This document shows positions 45,331 through 54,443 of a stretch of DNA of 64,000 nucleotides, one piece after another (the first letter of the stretch is position 1; each line of letters opens with the position of its first letter). Origin of the DNA: Micromonospora sp. WMMD812 (GTDB taxonomy: Bacteria > Actinomycetota > Actinomycetes > Mycobacteriales > Micromonosporaceae); the NCBI RefSeq assembly GCF_027497215.1, contig NZ_CP114904.1, forward strand, positions 4,979,001 through 5,043,000, written 5' to 3'. The notes beneath the pieces are model-generated. The model had not been told where the DNA came from. It worked only from the letters and a program-made list of their open reading frames with translations, and made no database searches. Both the position numbers and the translations under genes were made by a program.

Positions 45331-45399
45331 CGATCTTGCACTTTCGGCCCCCGGTATGGGGCAGTCGTCCGGATTTGCCGGGGCGGCAGTGCAAGATCG
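45331..45399. repeat. Inverted repeat with 12-bp perfect arms and structured 45-base loop
   Basis: CGATCTTGCACT (45331-45342) and its exact complement (45388-45399) flank a 45-base loop that can itself fold (GCCCC/GGGGC). It sits in the 198-bp gap after panD. A REP/MITE-like dispersed element is likely, since the loop and arms look unrelated to a terminator (no T tract). From memory, similar GATCTTGCA palindromes recur in Micromonosporaceae, which I cannot verify here. Confidence 0.65.
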
Positions 45400-45510
45400 G
45401 CGGGGATCGGGGGGACTGGGGGCCGCGAATGCGGTCTGTCACCCTGGCGTCATTCCTGGTTACCCTTGTCACACCCGTCGCGAGGCGGGCGGTGGCTGGG
45501 GGAGGCCGCG

Positions 45511-46407
45511 ATGCGCCGTTCGTTGACCATCCTGCTCGCGGTCGCCACCACCGTGGTCCTGCTGACCGCGTGCGCCGCGACGGGTGACGGCGACGGCGAC
45601 CTGGCCGACGATTGGCCGGCGCTGCCGGTCGCGGCGGCGTTCACCCCGGCCGCCGGAGTGTGCCAGGCGGGCGACTTCACCGACGTGGTGACGCTCTCGG
45701 CCTACCAGCCGGTCGACTGCCGCCAGCCGCACCGGGTGGAGACCGTGCACGTGGGGGCGTTCCCGGTGGAGTGGCCTGCCCCGCCGGCCGGTGGCTCCGC
45801 CCAACTGCGGGGCGCGTTCGCCGACTGCGACGCCCGGGCCGTCGGCTACCTGGGCGACGACTGGCGGGCCGCCCGCCTGCGGCTCTCGGTCGCGCTTCCG
45901 TCCGGCCCCGGATGGGCGGCCGGCTCACGCTGGTACCGCTGCGACGTCTCCGAGGTGACCACCGTCGAGGCGGCGGCGACCGTGGTCACCCGCACCGGCA
46001 GCCTGCGCGACGTGCTGAAGGGCGCGTCCTCGCTGCGGCTGGGCTGCCAGCAGACCCGCTCCGGCGCGGGTGGCGGCGTGCAGACACTGCTGCCGGTCGA
46101 GTGCGCCACCCGGCACGACGCCGAGTTCGTCGGGGTGTGGCGGGCACCGGACGGCCCATACCCGACCCGGGACGCCGACTGGGTCCCGCTCTACGACGGG
46201 TGCCGCGCGGTGCTGGGCCGGTACGTCGGTGTACCCGTCGACACCGACCTCCACTACCGCAGCGGCGTGGTGGTCCGCCCGCCCGCCGCCGGCCGCTGGC
46301 GGGTCGGTGACCGGGGTGTGCGCTGCTACCTCTGGCTCAGCGACCGGGCGGTGAGCGCCTCGCTGAAGGGCGCCGGCCCGGCCGGCCTGCCGGTCCGCAC
46401 CCGGTGA
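45511..46407 (+). CDS. Septum-formation-family lipoprotein
   Basis: The 298-residue secreted lipoprotein has signal and lipobox LLTAC (Cys near residue 21). The body has two Cys-containing repeats of the septum-formation family type: AGDFTDVVTLSAYQPVDCRQPH and later LLPVECATRHDAEFVGVW. Several paired cysteines suggest disulphides outside the membrane. The ATG has GGGGGAGG upstream. The family is named from a weak genetic link to septation; the true role is unknown. A hairpin follows the stop. Confidence 0.82.
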   Translation: MRRSLTILLAVATTVVLLTACAATGDGDGDLADDWPALPVAAAFTPAAGVCQAGDFTDVVTLSAYQPVDCRQPHRVETVHVGAFPVEWPAPPAGGSAQLRGAFADCDARAVGYLGDDWRAARLRLSVALPSGPGWAAGSRWYRCDVSEVTTVEAAATVVTRTGSLRDVLKGASSLRLGCQQTRSGAGGGVQTLLPVECATRHDAEFVGVWRAPDGPYPTRDADWVPLYDGCRAVLGRYVGVPVDTDLHYRSGVVVRPPAAGRWRVGDRGVRCYLWLSDRAVSASLKGAGPAGLPVRTR

Positions 46408-46422
46408 TGTCGGGCGCCGCGC

Positions 46423-46450
46423 CCGGCGTCCCGGTGCGCGCCGACGCCGG
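46423..46450 (+). terminator. Hairpin after the septum-formation lipoprotein gene
   Basis: The arms CCGGCGTC (46423-46430) and GACGCCGG (46443-46450) are perfect complements 16 bases after the stop, followed by no clear T run. A second small GGGCGC/GCGCCC hairpin lies just before it. Confidence 0.45.
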
Positions 46451-46539
46451 CCACCCGAATGGGTGCGGACGGGGTAGCCCAAACCACTCGTCCCGCCCCC
46501 GCCGCCTCTCCTGAGCGTCCTTCGCGGTTGACTGTGTTC

Positions 46540-48243
46540 ATGGACCTACCGACCGTCGACCTGCCGGCTCTGCCGGCCCTACCGAGCCTGCTGGCCGCGC
46601 CCGCGCCCGGTTGGGTGGAGACCACCGACGTGATCGTGGTCGGCTCCGGCGTGGCCGGCCTGACGGCGGCGCTGCACCTGCGCGAGGCGGGCCTGCACGT
46701 CACCGTCGTCACCAAGGTCAACATCGATGACGGCTCGACCCGCTGGGCGCAGGGCGGCATCGCCGCGGTGCTCGACCCGACGGACACGCCGGCGGCGCAC
46801 GCCTTCGACACCGAGGTCGCCGGCGTCGGGCTGAGCGACCCGGCGGCGGTCCGCGTGCTGGTGGAGGAGGGGCCGACGCGGCTGCGCGAGCTGATGCGGA
46901 TCGGCGCCGAGTTCGACCGGAACCCGGACGGCTCGCTGATGCTCACCCGGGAGGGCGGGCACCGGGCGGACCGCATCGTGCACGCCGGCGGCGACGCCAC
47001 CGGCGCCGAGGTGCAGCGCGCGCTGCACGCCGCGGTCCGCCGCGACCCCTGGATCCGGCTGGTCGAGCACGCCCTGGTGCTGGACCTGCTGCGCGCGCCC
47101 GGCGACGGTCCGGGCGGGCTCGGCCCGGCCTGCGGGATCACCCTGCACGTGCTCGGTGAGGGCAGTGAGGACGGTGTCGGCGCCCTGCTGGCCCGGGCCG
47201 TGGTGCTGGCGACCGGCGGGATGGGTCAGATCTTCGCGGCCACCACCAACCCGGCCGTCTCGACCGGCGACGGGGTGGCGCTGGCGATGCGGGCCGGCGC
47301 GGCGGTGACCGACGTGGAGTTCGTCCAGTTCCACCCGACCGCGCTGATCGTGCCAGAGGCCGCCGGGGTGCCCGGCGTCGGCCGCGCCCAGCAGCCGCTG
47401 GTCTCGGAGGCGCTGCGCGGCGAGGGCGCCTACCTGGTGGACGCCGACGGCAAGCGGTTCATGGTCGGCCAGCACGAGCTGGCCGAGCTGGCCCCGCGGG
47501 ACGTGGTGGCCAAGGGCATCCACCGGGTGCTGCTCGCCACCGGCGCGGACCACGTCCACCTCGACGCCCGGCACCTGGGTGGGGACTTCCTGGCCCGGCG
47601 CTTCCCGACCATCGTGGCGTCCTGCCTGGCCATCGGGGTCGACCCGGCCACCGACCTGATCCCGGTGGCGCCCGCCGCGCACTACGCCTCCGGTGGCGTC
47701 CGTACGGACCTGCACGGCCGCACCTCCATCCCGGGGCTGTACGCCTGCGGCGAGGTCGCCTGCACCGGCGTGCACGGCGCGAACCGGCTGGCCAGCAACT
47801 CGCTGCTGGAAGGGCTGGTCTTCTCGCGCCGGATCGCCGAGGACATCGCCGCCGGCCTGCCCGAGCAGGCCCGGCCGGCGGAGACCGGAGCGTGGGTCGG
47901 CGGCGCGGGCTGGGTGGTCCCGGCCGAGGTGACGCCGGCGCTGCAACGCGCGATGACCCGGGGCGCCGGGGTGCTCCGCTCGGCGGAGACGCTCGCCGCG
48001 ACGGCCGGCGCGCTGACCGACCTCGGCACCGGGCGTGGCCGGCCGCGTACGGCGGATTGGGAGGCGACGAACCTGCTCACCGTCGCGTCGGCGCTGGTCG
48101 CCGCCGCGTACGTCCGGCAGGAGACCCGCGGGTGCCACTGGCGGGAGGATTTCCCGACGGCCGACGACCGGTGGCTGGGTCACCTGGTCGAGGCGGTCGG
48201 GGCGCAGGGCCGGTTGACGCAGCAGTGGGAGGAGAAGCCATGA
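46540..48243 (+). CDS. nadB: L-aspartate oxidase
   Basis: The 567-residue flavoenzyme oxidises aspartate to iminoaspartate, the first step of de novo NAD synthesis. The FAD site GSGVAGLTAAL and the family elements TRWAQGGIAAV, EGGHRADRIVHAGGDATG, QFHPTA and the GEVACTGVHGANRLASNSLLE hinge region are all present. I choose the ATG at 46540; a longer frame from 46459 adds 27 residues without family character. Its end overlaps nadC (ATGA). The usual partner nadA is not adjacent. Confidence 0.95.
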   Translation: MDLPTVDLPALPALPSLLAAPAPGWVETTDVIVVGSGVAGLTAALHLREAGLHVTVVTKVNIDDGSTRWAQGGIAAVLDPTDTPAAHAFDTEVAGVGLSDPAAVRVLVEEGPTRLRELMRIGAEFDRNPDGSLMLTREGGHRADRIVHAGGDATGAEVQRALHAAVRRDPWIRLVEHALVLDLLRAPGDGPGGLGPACGITLHVLGEGSEDGVGALLARAVVLATGGMGQIFAATTNPAVSTGDGVALAMRAGAAVTDVEFVQFHPTALIVPEAAGVPGVGRAQQPLVSEALRGEGAYLVDADGKRFMVGQHELAELAPRDVVAKGIHRVLLATGADHVHLDARHLGGDFLARRFPTIVASCLAIGVDPATDLIPVAPAAHYASGGVRTDLHGRTSIPGLYACGEVACTGVHGANRLASNSLLEGLVFSRRIAEDIAAGLPEQARPAETGAWVGGAGWVVPAEVTPALQRAMTRGAGVLRSAETLAATAGALTDLGTGRGRPRTADWEATNLLTVASALVAAAYVRQETRGCHWREDFPTADDRWLGHLVEAVGAQGRLTQQWEEKP

Positions 48244-49136
48244 GGGACTCGACGGAGCAGGCGCTGCGGGCCGGTGGCCTGGACCCGGCCGAGGTGCGTC
48301 GGGTGATCGTGAACGCGCTCACCGAGGACCTAGGCCCGGACTTCCTCGACGTCACCAGCGTCGCCACCATCCCGGCCGAGCAGGCCGACACCGCCGACCT
48401 GGTGGCCCGCGCCGACGGTGTGGTGGCCGGGCTGGCCGTGGCCGCCGCGGTCTTCGAGCTGGTCGGTGAGGTGACCGGCACCGACCGCACGGTCGCGGTG
48501 TCGCTGGTGGCCACCGACGGCGCGCGGGTGGCCCGCGGCGACGTGCTCGCGACGGTGACCGGGCCGACCCGGCTGCTCCTCACCGCCGAGCGGACCGCAC
48601 TCAACCTGCTCTGCCGGATGTCCGGGGTGGCCACCCACACCCGGGCCTGGGCGGACGCGCTGGCGGGTACGAAGGCGATGGTCCTGGACACCCGGAAGAC
48701 CACGCCCGGCCTGCGCGCCCTGGAGAAGTACGCGGTGCGGGCCGGCGGCGGCACCAACAAGCGGCTGGGCCTCTACGACGTGGCCATGATCAAGGACAAC
48801 CACAAGCTCGCCGCGGGCGGCATCACCCCGGCCTACCGCCGGGTCCGGCAGGCGTTCCCCGAGGTGCCGGTGCAGGTCGAGGTGACCACCGTGGCCGAGG
48901 CGGTGGAGGCGGTGGACGCCGGCGCGGACTTCCTGCTCTGCGACAACATGACCCCGGAGGAGCTGGTCGAGGTGGTGGCGGCCGTCGGCGACCGGGCCGA
49001 GCTGGAGGCCACCGGCGGGCTCACCCTGGCGGTGGCCGCCCGGTACGCCGCGACCGGCGTCGACTTCCTGTCGGTGGGCGCGCTGACCCACTCGTCGCCG
49101 ATCCTCGACATCGCGATGGACCTGCGTACCGAATGA
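48240..49136 (+). CDS. nadC: Nicotinate-nucleotide diphosphorylase (carboxylating), quinolinate phosphoribosyltransferase
   Basis: The 298-residue enzyme converts quinolinate and PRPP to nicotinate mononucleotide, CO2 and PPi. Family motifs are ALTEDLGPDFLDVT, AERTALNLLCRMSGVAT, LDTRKTTPGLRALEKYAVRAGGG (substrate-binding Arg/Lys/His region), MIKDNHK and ATGGL. The ATG overlaps the nadB stop, so the two are coupled. The length is standard. Confidence 0.97.
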   Translation: MRDSTEQALRAGGLDPAEVRRVIVNALTEDLGPDFLDVTSVATIPAEQADTADLVARADGVVAGLAVAAAVFELVGEVTGTDRTVAVSLVATDGARVARGDVLATVTGPTRLLLTAERTALNLLCRMSGVATHTRAWADALAGTKAMVLDTRKTTPGLRALEKYAVRAGGGTNKRLGLYDVAMIKDNHKLAAGGITPAYRRVRQAFPEVPVQVEVTTVAEAVEAVDAGADFLLCDNMTPEELVEVVAAVGDRAELEATGGLTLAVAARYAATGVDFLSVGALTHSSPILDIAMDLRTE

Positions 49137-49202
49137 GCGGGTGGTTTGGGCGCGGACGGTGCCGCGGGCACGGCGGGGCGCGGACGGTGCCGCGTGGGGC
49201 GG

Positions 49203-50285
49203 TCAGACGGTCGTGAGCGTGCTGCTCGCCAGGTTGAAGATCACCCGGCTCTCGGTGTCCTGCCGGCTGTCCAGGCCGTACTTCGCCCGGAACAGTTCGA
49301 GCACCCGGTTGTAGACCTCCGGGGCCAGCTCGTCCGCCTCGCCGATGGTGAAGACCTCGCCGTCGGCCTCCGGCCGGTCCAGCACCACGCTGAGCCCGGC
49401 CAGCCCGTGCCGGGCGACGTTGCGGACCAGGTCGGTGCCGGCGATGTACCAGTCGCCGTCGGAGCGTACGTAGAGCGCCTCGCAGGTCTCCAGGTCGCGC
49501 CCGCCCTGCCGGAGGCAGAGCCGCAGGCTGAGGCAGGCCGCCAGGTCCTGCACCGGCGCGGTCTCCCACAGCTCGCCGAACCGGTCGTCGACGAACTCGC
49601 CCAGCGGCGTGGAGACGAACGCCTCGATCTGCTGGGTGTCGAAGGTGCTGCCCTGCACGGGGAAGAAGGAGATGAACGCCTTGCCGTCCCAGCGGTACAT
49701 CTGCACCGAGGGCGCGGCGCTGTAGACCCGCACCTGGAGCCGGGCGCGGACCGACTCCGGTAGCTCCTCGTGCAGCCGGGCCAGGTGCCACAGGTTGTTC
49801 AGGATCGCCACCGAGGCGTCCCGGCGGCGCAGCTCCGCGCCGCGCAGCCGGACCGCCGGGGAGTCCGGGTCGAGCAGCAGCATCCGGACCGTCGCGCCGT
49901 TGGCCAGCGCGGAGCGCAGCGCCGAGACGAACCGGTTGGCGTACGGGCCCTCCAGCATGCTGGTCCACGTCTCCAGGATCGCCACCAGCTCCCGGGACCG
50001 GGCCACCCGCTCGATGAGCGCGTCCCGGTCGAGCCGGGGGTGCTCGATGATGCTCGCGGTCTGAAGCTCGCGGAAGAGCGGGTTGAGCACCACGTACGTC
50101 AGCAGCGTCATGATCAGCGCGGCGCCGATGTTGAGGTAGAGCTCGCCGGCGAAGCTCGTCGAGTCGTGCCGGGACGCCTGCACGATCATCCAGCCGGCGC
50201 CGCCGGCCAGGGCGGCGAGCACGAGCACGTGCCGCCGGCGCCGGCGCAGGGTGTTGCGCCCGCGCGCCCACCACATCCCCGACAT
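49203..50285 (-). CDS. Membrane-anchored protein with phospholipase D-like C-terminal fold (no HKD motif)
   Basis: The 360-residue protein has a basic N terminus and two helices (about 18-36 and 46-68). The cytoplasmic part carries a YANRFVSALRSALANGATVRMLLLDPDSP segment like one half of a PLD-like domain. HKD catalytic motifs are not seen, so it is probably a binding or regulatory relative. The start ATG (50283-50285) has GGAG six bases upstream. It converges on nadC and diverges from coaX. Confidence 0.65.
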   Translation of the reverse strand: MSGMWWARGRNTLRRRRRHVLVLAALAGGAGWMIVQASRHDSTSFAGELYLNIGAALIMTLLTYVVLNPLFRELQTASIIEHPRLDRDALIERVARSRELVAILETWTSMLEGPYANRFVSALRSALANGATVRMLLLDPDSPAVRLRGAELRRRDASVAILNNLWHLARLHEELPESVRARLQVRVYSAAPSVQMYRWDGKAFISFFPVQGSTFDTQQIEAFVSTPLGEFVDDRFGELWETAPVQDLAACLSLRLCLRQGGRDLETCEALYVRSDGDWYIAGTDLVRNVARHGLAGLSVVLDRPEADGEVFTIGEADELAPEVYNRVLELFRAKYGLDSRQDTESRVIFNLASSTLTTV

Positions 50286-50391
50286 GCCCGCTCCCCGTCC
50301 GCCCGCGCCGTGGATCGACCCATGTTCATGCCGCAATGCGACCAGGATACGGGCCGTCGGCCGGTCCGCACCCGCCCGGACGGTCGTTGTC

Positions 50392-50397
50392 TAGGCT
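50392..50397 (+). promoter_or_regulatory. -10 hexamer TAGGCT giving a leaderless coaX mRNA
   Basis: TAGGCT ends 7 bases before the GTG of coaX at 50404. No ribosome-binding site is present, and the predicted start of transcription coincides with the start codon. Confidence 0.5.
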
Positions 50398-50403
50398 GCG
50401 TGC

Positions 50404-51162
50404 GTGCTGCTCTGCATCGACATCGGAAACACCAACACCGTGCTGGCGACCTTCGACGGCGACAAGCTGGTGCACTCCTGGCGGATCAAGACCGATGCCC
50501 GGTCGACCGCGGACGAGCTGGGGCTGATGTTCCGCGGCCTGCTCGCCGGGGACGCGGTCGAGATCACCGGGGTGGCCGCCTGTTCCACGGTGCCGGCGGC
50601 GCTGCGCTCGCTGCGCACCATGCTGGCCCGCTACTACGGCGAGCTGCCCAGCGTCATCGTCGAGCCGGGGGTACGCACCGGTGTGCAGCTGGCCATCGAC
50701 AACCCGAAGGAGGTCGGGGCCGACCGGGTGGTGAACACGCTGGCCGCGTACACCCTCTACGGCGGGCCGTGCATCGTGGTCGACTTCGGCACCACCACCA
50801 ACTTCGACGTGATCAGCGGTCGGGGCGAGTTCCTCGGCGGCGCCTTCGCCCCGGGCATCGAGATCTCCTTCGACGCGCTCGCCGCCCGCGCGGCCCAGCT
50901 GCGCAAGGTCGAGGCGACCCGGCCCCGCTCGGTGATCGGCAAGAACACCGTCGAGTGCCTCCAGTCCGGCCTGTACTTCGGCTTCGCCGGCCAGGTGGAC
51001 CGGATCGTCGAGCGGATGAGCGAGGAGCTGGGCGAGGTGAAGGCGGTGATCGCCACCGGAGGGCTCGCCTCGCTGGTGATCAACGAGTGCCGGACGATCA
51101 CCCACCACGAGCCGATGATCACGCTGATCGGCCTGCGGATGGTCTACGAGCGCAACGTCTGA
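50404..51162 (+). CDS. coaX: Type III pantothenate kinase
   Basis: The 252-residue ASKHA-fold kinase is the first step of CoA synthesis. Recognised elements are LCIDIGNTNT (phosphate 1), GADRVVNTLAAYTLYG, VVDFGTTTNFDVI (phosphate 2) and the ATGGLA adenosine region. Type III enzymes escape feedback by CoA and need a monovalent cation. The GTG start is supported by a -10 hexamer 7 bases upstream. It closes the pan/nad/coa supply cluster. Confidence 0.96.
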   Translation: MLLCIDIGNTNTVLATFDGDKLVHSWRIKTDARSTADELGLMFRGLLAGDAVEITGVAACSTVPAALRSLRTMLARYYGELPSVIVEPGVRTGVQLAIDNPKEVGADRVVNTLAAYTLYGGPCIVVDFGTTTNFDVISGRGEFLGGAFAPGIEISFDALAARAAQLRKVEATRPRSVIGKNTVECLQSGLYFGFAGQVDRIVERMSEELGEVKAVIATGGLASLVINECRTITHHEPMITLIGLRMVYERNV

Positions 51163-51235
51163 CCTCGGGCGCCGCCGGGCCGCCGCGTCGCGCGGACACC
51201 GCCCGCGGCCGTCGGGGGTCGGCGCCGCGCGGGGC

Positions 51236-51985
51236 TCAGCGCCGCCGGGCGCGCAGCACGATCGTCCGGTACGGCAGCTCGACCGTCTCCCGGCCGGCCA
51301 GGTCGGGGTGAGTGCCCAGCAGGTCGCGCAGCTCGCGGTCGACCCTCCGCTGATCGTCGGGCGACGCGGTCAGGTAGTAGGAGCGGGTCCGGATCATTCC
51401 GACCACCTCGTCCGGGGCGAGGGTGGTGCGGTGCGCGAACTCGCCCACCTCGACCGGCCCGAACGCCGGGCCGAAGTCGGCGTACTTCTCGACCACGTTT
51501 CCGGAGTTGTCGCCCAGGTGCGCGATCCGGCCCAGCTCCGCCACCCAGCCGACTCGTTCGTCACGGGTGTTCCAGACCGGGGCGAACGTGCCGCCGGGGC
51601 GGAGCACCCGGGCGATCTCGGCGTGCGCCGGCTCCTTGTCGAACCAGTGGTACGCCTGGCCGACCAGCACCGCGTCCACCGAGCCGTCGGGCAGCGGCAC
51701 GGCCTCGGCGCTGCCGGCCAGCGGCGTCGTACCCGGGGTGGCGGCGCCGAGCTGCGTCCGCATGCCGGCGTCCGGCTCCACGGGCACCACCTCGTGGCCG
51801 AGGGCCAGCACCGCGCGGGTCAGGATCCCGGTGCCCGCGCCGAGGTCGACGACCCGGGCGCGCCCGCCGGCGTCGGCCACACCGTCCAGGGCCCAGCGCA
51901 CGGCCGCTTCCGGGTAACGCGGGCGAAACCGGTCGTATTCGGCTGCGGCGACGCCGAACGAGAGAGCCTGAGTGTGATCGACCAT
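51236..51985 (-). CDS. Class I SAM-dependent methyltransferase
   Basis: The 249-residue protein starts MVDHTQALSFGVAAAEYDRFRPRYP and has SAM motif I VVDLGAGTGILTRAV, motif II VPVEPD and VDAVLVGQAYHWFD. This is the small-molecule UbiE/SmtA-like group (methyltransferase 11 type). The acceptor is unknown. It converges on coaX, 73 bp apart, and is divergent from lysS. Confidence 0.85.
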   Translation of the reverse strand: MVDHTQALSFGVAAAEYDRFRPRYPEAAVRWALDGVADAGGRARVVDLGAGTGILTRAVLALGHEVVPVEPDAGMRTQLGAATPGTTPLAGSAEAVPLPDGSVDAVLVGQAYHWFDKEPAHAEIARVLRPGGTFAPVWNTRDERVGWVAELGRIAHLGDNSGNVVEKYADFGPAFGPVEVGEFAHRTTLAPDEVVGMIRTRSYYLTASPDDQRRVDRELRDLLGTHPDLAGRETVELPYRTIVLRARRR

Positions 51986-52073
51986 GACGGGCAGGTTATC
52001 CGGTAACGGCCCGCTGGGGGCTTGAGTACGCTCGGGCCTGACCCCCCGTATCTCCGTGACGAGGAAGCGTGCC

Positions 52074-53582
52074 GTGACCGAGCAGAACGCCCTGCCAGTG
52101 GACCCCGCCGACGACCTTCCCGAGCAGATGAAGGTCCGCCGGGAGAAGCGGGACCGGATGCTCGCCGACGGCGTCGAGCCCTACCCGGTGGGCTTCCCCC
52201 GGACCGACACCCTCGCCGAGATCCGCGCCCGTTACGCGGACCTGCCGACCGACACCGCCACCGGCGACCGGGCCTCGGTCACCGGTCGGGTGATCTTCGT
52301 ACGGAACACGGGCAAGCTCTGCTTCGCGACCCTACGGGACGGCGACGGGACCGAACTCCAGGCGATGCTCTCGCTGGACCGGGTCGGGTCGGAGCGGCTG
52401 GAGGACTGGAAGCGGCTCGTCGACCTCGGCGACCACGTCGGCGTCACCGGCGAGGTGATCACCAGCCGCCGGGGCGAGCTGTCGGTGCTGGTCGAGGAGT
52501 GGGCGGTCACCGCCAAGGCGCTGCGCCCGCTGCCGGTCGCCCACAAGCCGCTCTCCGAGGAGGCCCGGGTCCGCCAGCGGTACGTCGACCTGGTCGTCCG
52601 GCCGCAGGCCCGGCAGATGGTCCGCACCCGCGCGGCGGCCGTCCGCAGCCTGCGCGACTCGCTGCACGCCCGCGACTTCGTCGAGGTCGAGACCCCGATG
52701 CTGCAGTTGCTGCACGGCGGCGCGGCGGCCCGCCCATTCGTGACCCACAGCAATGCGTTGAACACCGATCTGTATCTGCGAATCGCTCCGGAACTGTTTC
52801 TGAAGCGGGCCGTGGTCGGTGGCGTCGACCGGGTCTTCGAGATCAACCGCAACTTCCGGAATGAGGGCGTCGACTCTTCGCACTCTCCCGAGTTCGCGAT
52901 GCTGGAGACCTACCAGGCGTACGGCGACTACGACACGATGGCCGAGCTGACCCGCAATCTCGTGCAACAGGCCGCGATCGCGGTGAGCGGGTCGACGGTC
53001 GTGACCCACGCCGACGGGCAGGAGTTCGACCTGGGCGGCGAGTGGCGGTCGGTGACGCTGTTCGGCGTGCTTTCCGAGGCGCTCGGCGAGGAGGTCACGG
53101 TCGGCACCGATCGCGCCCGCCTGGTGGAGTACGCCGACAAGGTGGGAATGGCCGTCGACCCGAAGTGGGGGCCGGGCAAGCTCGCCGAGGAACTGTTCGA
53201 GGAACTGGTCGTGCCGGGCCTGCGGGCTCCCACCTTCGTGCGGGACTACCCGGAGGAGACCAGCCCGCTGACCCGGGCGCACCGCAGCGAGCCGGGCCTG
53301 GCCGAGAAGTGGGACCTCTACGTCCTCGGCTTCGAGCTCGGCACCGCGTACTCCGAGCTGGTCGACCCTGTCGTGCAGCGGGAGCGGCTGGTGGCCCAGG
53401 CGCAGCTGGCCGCCCGCGGCGACGACGAGGCGATGCGGCTCGACGAGGACTTTCTCCGGGCGATGGAGTACGGAATGCCGCCGGCCGGCGGTATGGGAAT
53501 GGGAATCGACCGGCTGTTGATGGCACTCACCGGGCTGGGAATTCGGGAAACGATCCTGTTCCCGTTGGTCCGGCCGGAGTAG
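52074..53582 (+). CDS. lysS: Lysyl-tRNA synthetase, class II
   Basis: The 502-residue protein has an N-terminal OB-fold anticodon domain (about 55-155: [20 protein letters not shown]) and a class II catalytic domain. Motif 2 is [18 protein letters not shown] with [10 protein letters not shown]; motif 3 is [12 protein letters not shown] start at GTG 52074 because GAGGAAG lies 7 bases upstream; a GTG six codons earlier is possible. The rest of the order, lysS then lsr2 then clpC, matches mycobacteria. Confidence 0.96.
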   Translation: MTEQNALPVDPADDLPEQMKVRREKRDRMLADGVEPYPVGFPRTDTLAEIRARYADLPTDTATGDRASVTGRVIFVRNTGKLCFATLRDGDGTELQAMLSLDRVGSERLEDWKRLVDLGDHVGVTGEVITSRRGELSVLVEEWAVTAKALRPLPVAHKPLSEEARVRQRYVDLVVRPQARQMVRTRAAAVRSLRDSLHARDFVEVETPMLQLLHGGAAARPFVTHSNALNTDLYLRIAPELFLKRAVVGGVDRVFEINRNFRNEGVDSSHSPEFAMLETYQAYGDYDTMAELTRNLVQQAAIAVSGSTVVTHADGQEFDLGGEWRSVTLFGVLSEALGEEVTVGTDRARLVEYADKVGMAVDPKWGPGKLAEELFEELVVPGLRAPTFVRDYPEETSPLTRAHRSEPGLAEKWDLYVLGFELGTAYSELVDPVVQRERLVAQAQLAARGDDEAMRLDEDFLRAMEYGMPPAGGMGMGIDRLLMALTGLGIRETILFPLVRPE

Positions 53583-53618
53583 TCGACGGTCGCCGCCGGG
53601 TCGTCATACCGCATCCTA

Positions 53619-53649
53619 TTGACGCGACGAGCGTCGCGCGGGTTATTGT
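53619..53649 (+). promoter_or_regulatory. lsr2 promoter with palindromic operator in the spacer
   Basis: -35 TTGACG (53619-53624) and -10 TATTGT (53644-53649) are separated by 19 bases. Most of the spacer is a perfect inverted repeat GCGACG-AG-CGTCGC (53624-53637), a plausible operator. The transcription start would be near 53656. Confidence 0.5.
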
Positions 53650-53694
53650 GCTTGCGAGTTAGCAGGAGCACCCTGCTCGAAAGGAATGTGGGAC

Positions 53695-54039
53695 GTGGCC
53701 AAGCAGATCATTCACAAGCTGGTCGATGACCTGGACGGCGGGGACGCGGACGAGACGGTCAAGTTCGCGCTGGACGGCGTCCAGTACGAGATCGACCTGT
53801 CGAGTGCGAACGCCGAAAAATTGCGTGACGTTTTCGCGCCGTACGTGGGCGCCGGCACCAAGGTCGGCCGGGGCGGCGTGGTGGTCGGTGGCCGGGCGGC
53901 ACGGGGCCGGGGCGGCGCCACCGCCGACCGGGAGCAGAACAAGGCCATCCGGGAGTGGGCCAAGAAGGCCGGTAAGGACATCTCCGACCGGGGCCGGATC
54001 CCGCAGGAGATCGTCGACGAGTTCCACGCCCGGCGCTGA
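53695..54039 (+). CDS. lsr2: Lsr2 nucleoid-associated silencing protein
   Basis: The 114-residue xenogeneic silencer is a functional counterpart of H-NS. The N-terminal dimerisation domain starts AKQIIHKLVDDLDGGDADETVKF. A Gly/Arg linker and the C-terminal DNA-binding domain with the RGR AT-hook-like loop follow (SDRGRIPQEIVDEFHA). The GTG at 53695 has AAGGA 9 bases upstream; an ATG 9 bases earlier sits too close to that site. It has its own promoter and a strong terminator. Confidence 0.96.
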   Translation: MAKQIIHKLVDDLDGGDADETVKFALDGVQYEIDLSSANAEKLRDVFAPYVGAGTKVGRGGVVVGGRAARGRGGATADREQNKAIREWAKKAGKDISDRGRIPQEIVDEFHARR

Positions 54040-54062
54040 CCGAGGCGACCGCACGGGCGACC

Positions 54063-54099
54063 CGACGCCGGGCCGGAGGACGTCTCCGGGCCGGCGTCG
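54063..54099 (+). terminator. Hairpin terminator of lsr2
   Basis: Fifteen-base arms (from CGACGCCGG at 54063; to GGCGTCG at 54099) pair with one mismatch around a 7-base loop, 24 bases after the lsr2 stop. No T tract follows. Confidence 0.6.
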
Positions 54100-54316
54100 C
54101 CGTGTTCCGGGCCCGTCGTCCGGTCCGGCGTACCGGGGGCCCGGAGTTGCCGCGCACTCCCCGCCGGGCGTCACGGCCGCCCAGGGCTCCCGCCGAACGG
54201 TCCGTCCCGGCGGTCCCCTTCGTCCCGGCGGTCCCAGCGGTCACATCGGTCCCGCGTGCCCCAGGGCCGCTCGGTGTAACGGGTCGGGACCGGGAAGAAA
54301 GCCCCCGCGGCCGGCG

Positions 54317-54359
54317 TTGTCCACAGCCGGTGGAGATTCCCTCCACAGCCTGTGGATGA
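54317..54359. promoter_or_regulatory. DnaA-box-like pair upstream of clpC
   Basis: TTGTCCACA (54317-54325) matches the actinobacterial DnaA box exactly. TGTGGATGA (54351-54359) is an inverted box with one change from TTATCCACA. Between them CCACAG-C-CTGTGG forms a palindrome. The pair lies about 310-350 bp before clpC and not near dnaA or dnaN in this window. Confidence 0.45.
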
Positions 54360-54443
54360 CTCCCGGTGGCCCGTCAGCGGGCCACGCCGACGCGGATCCG
54401 CCCCGGAGGGGGCGCGGACGGCCCCGTCCACGGGCGGGCCGAA

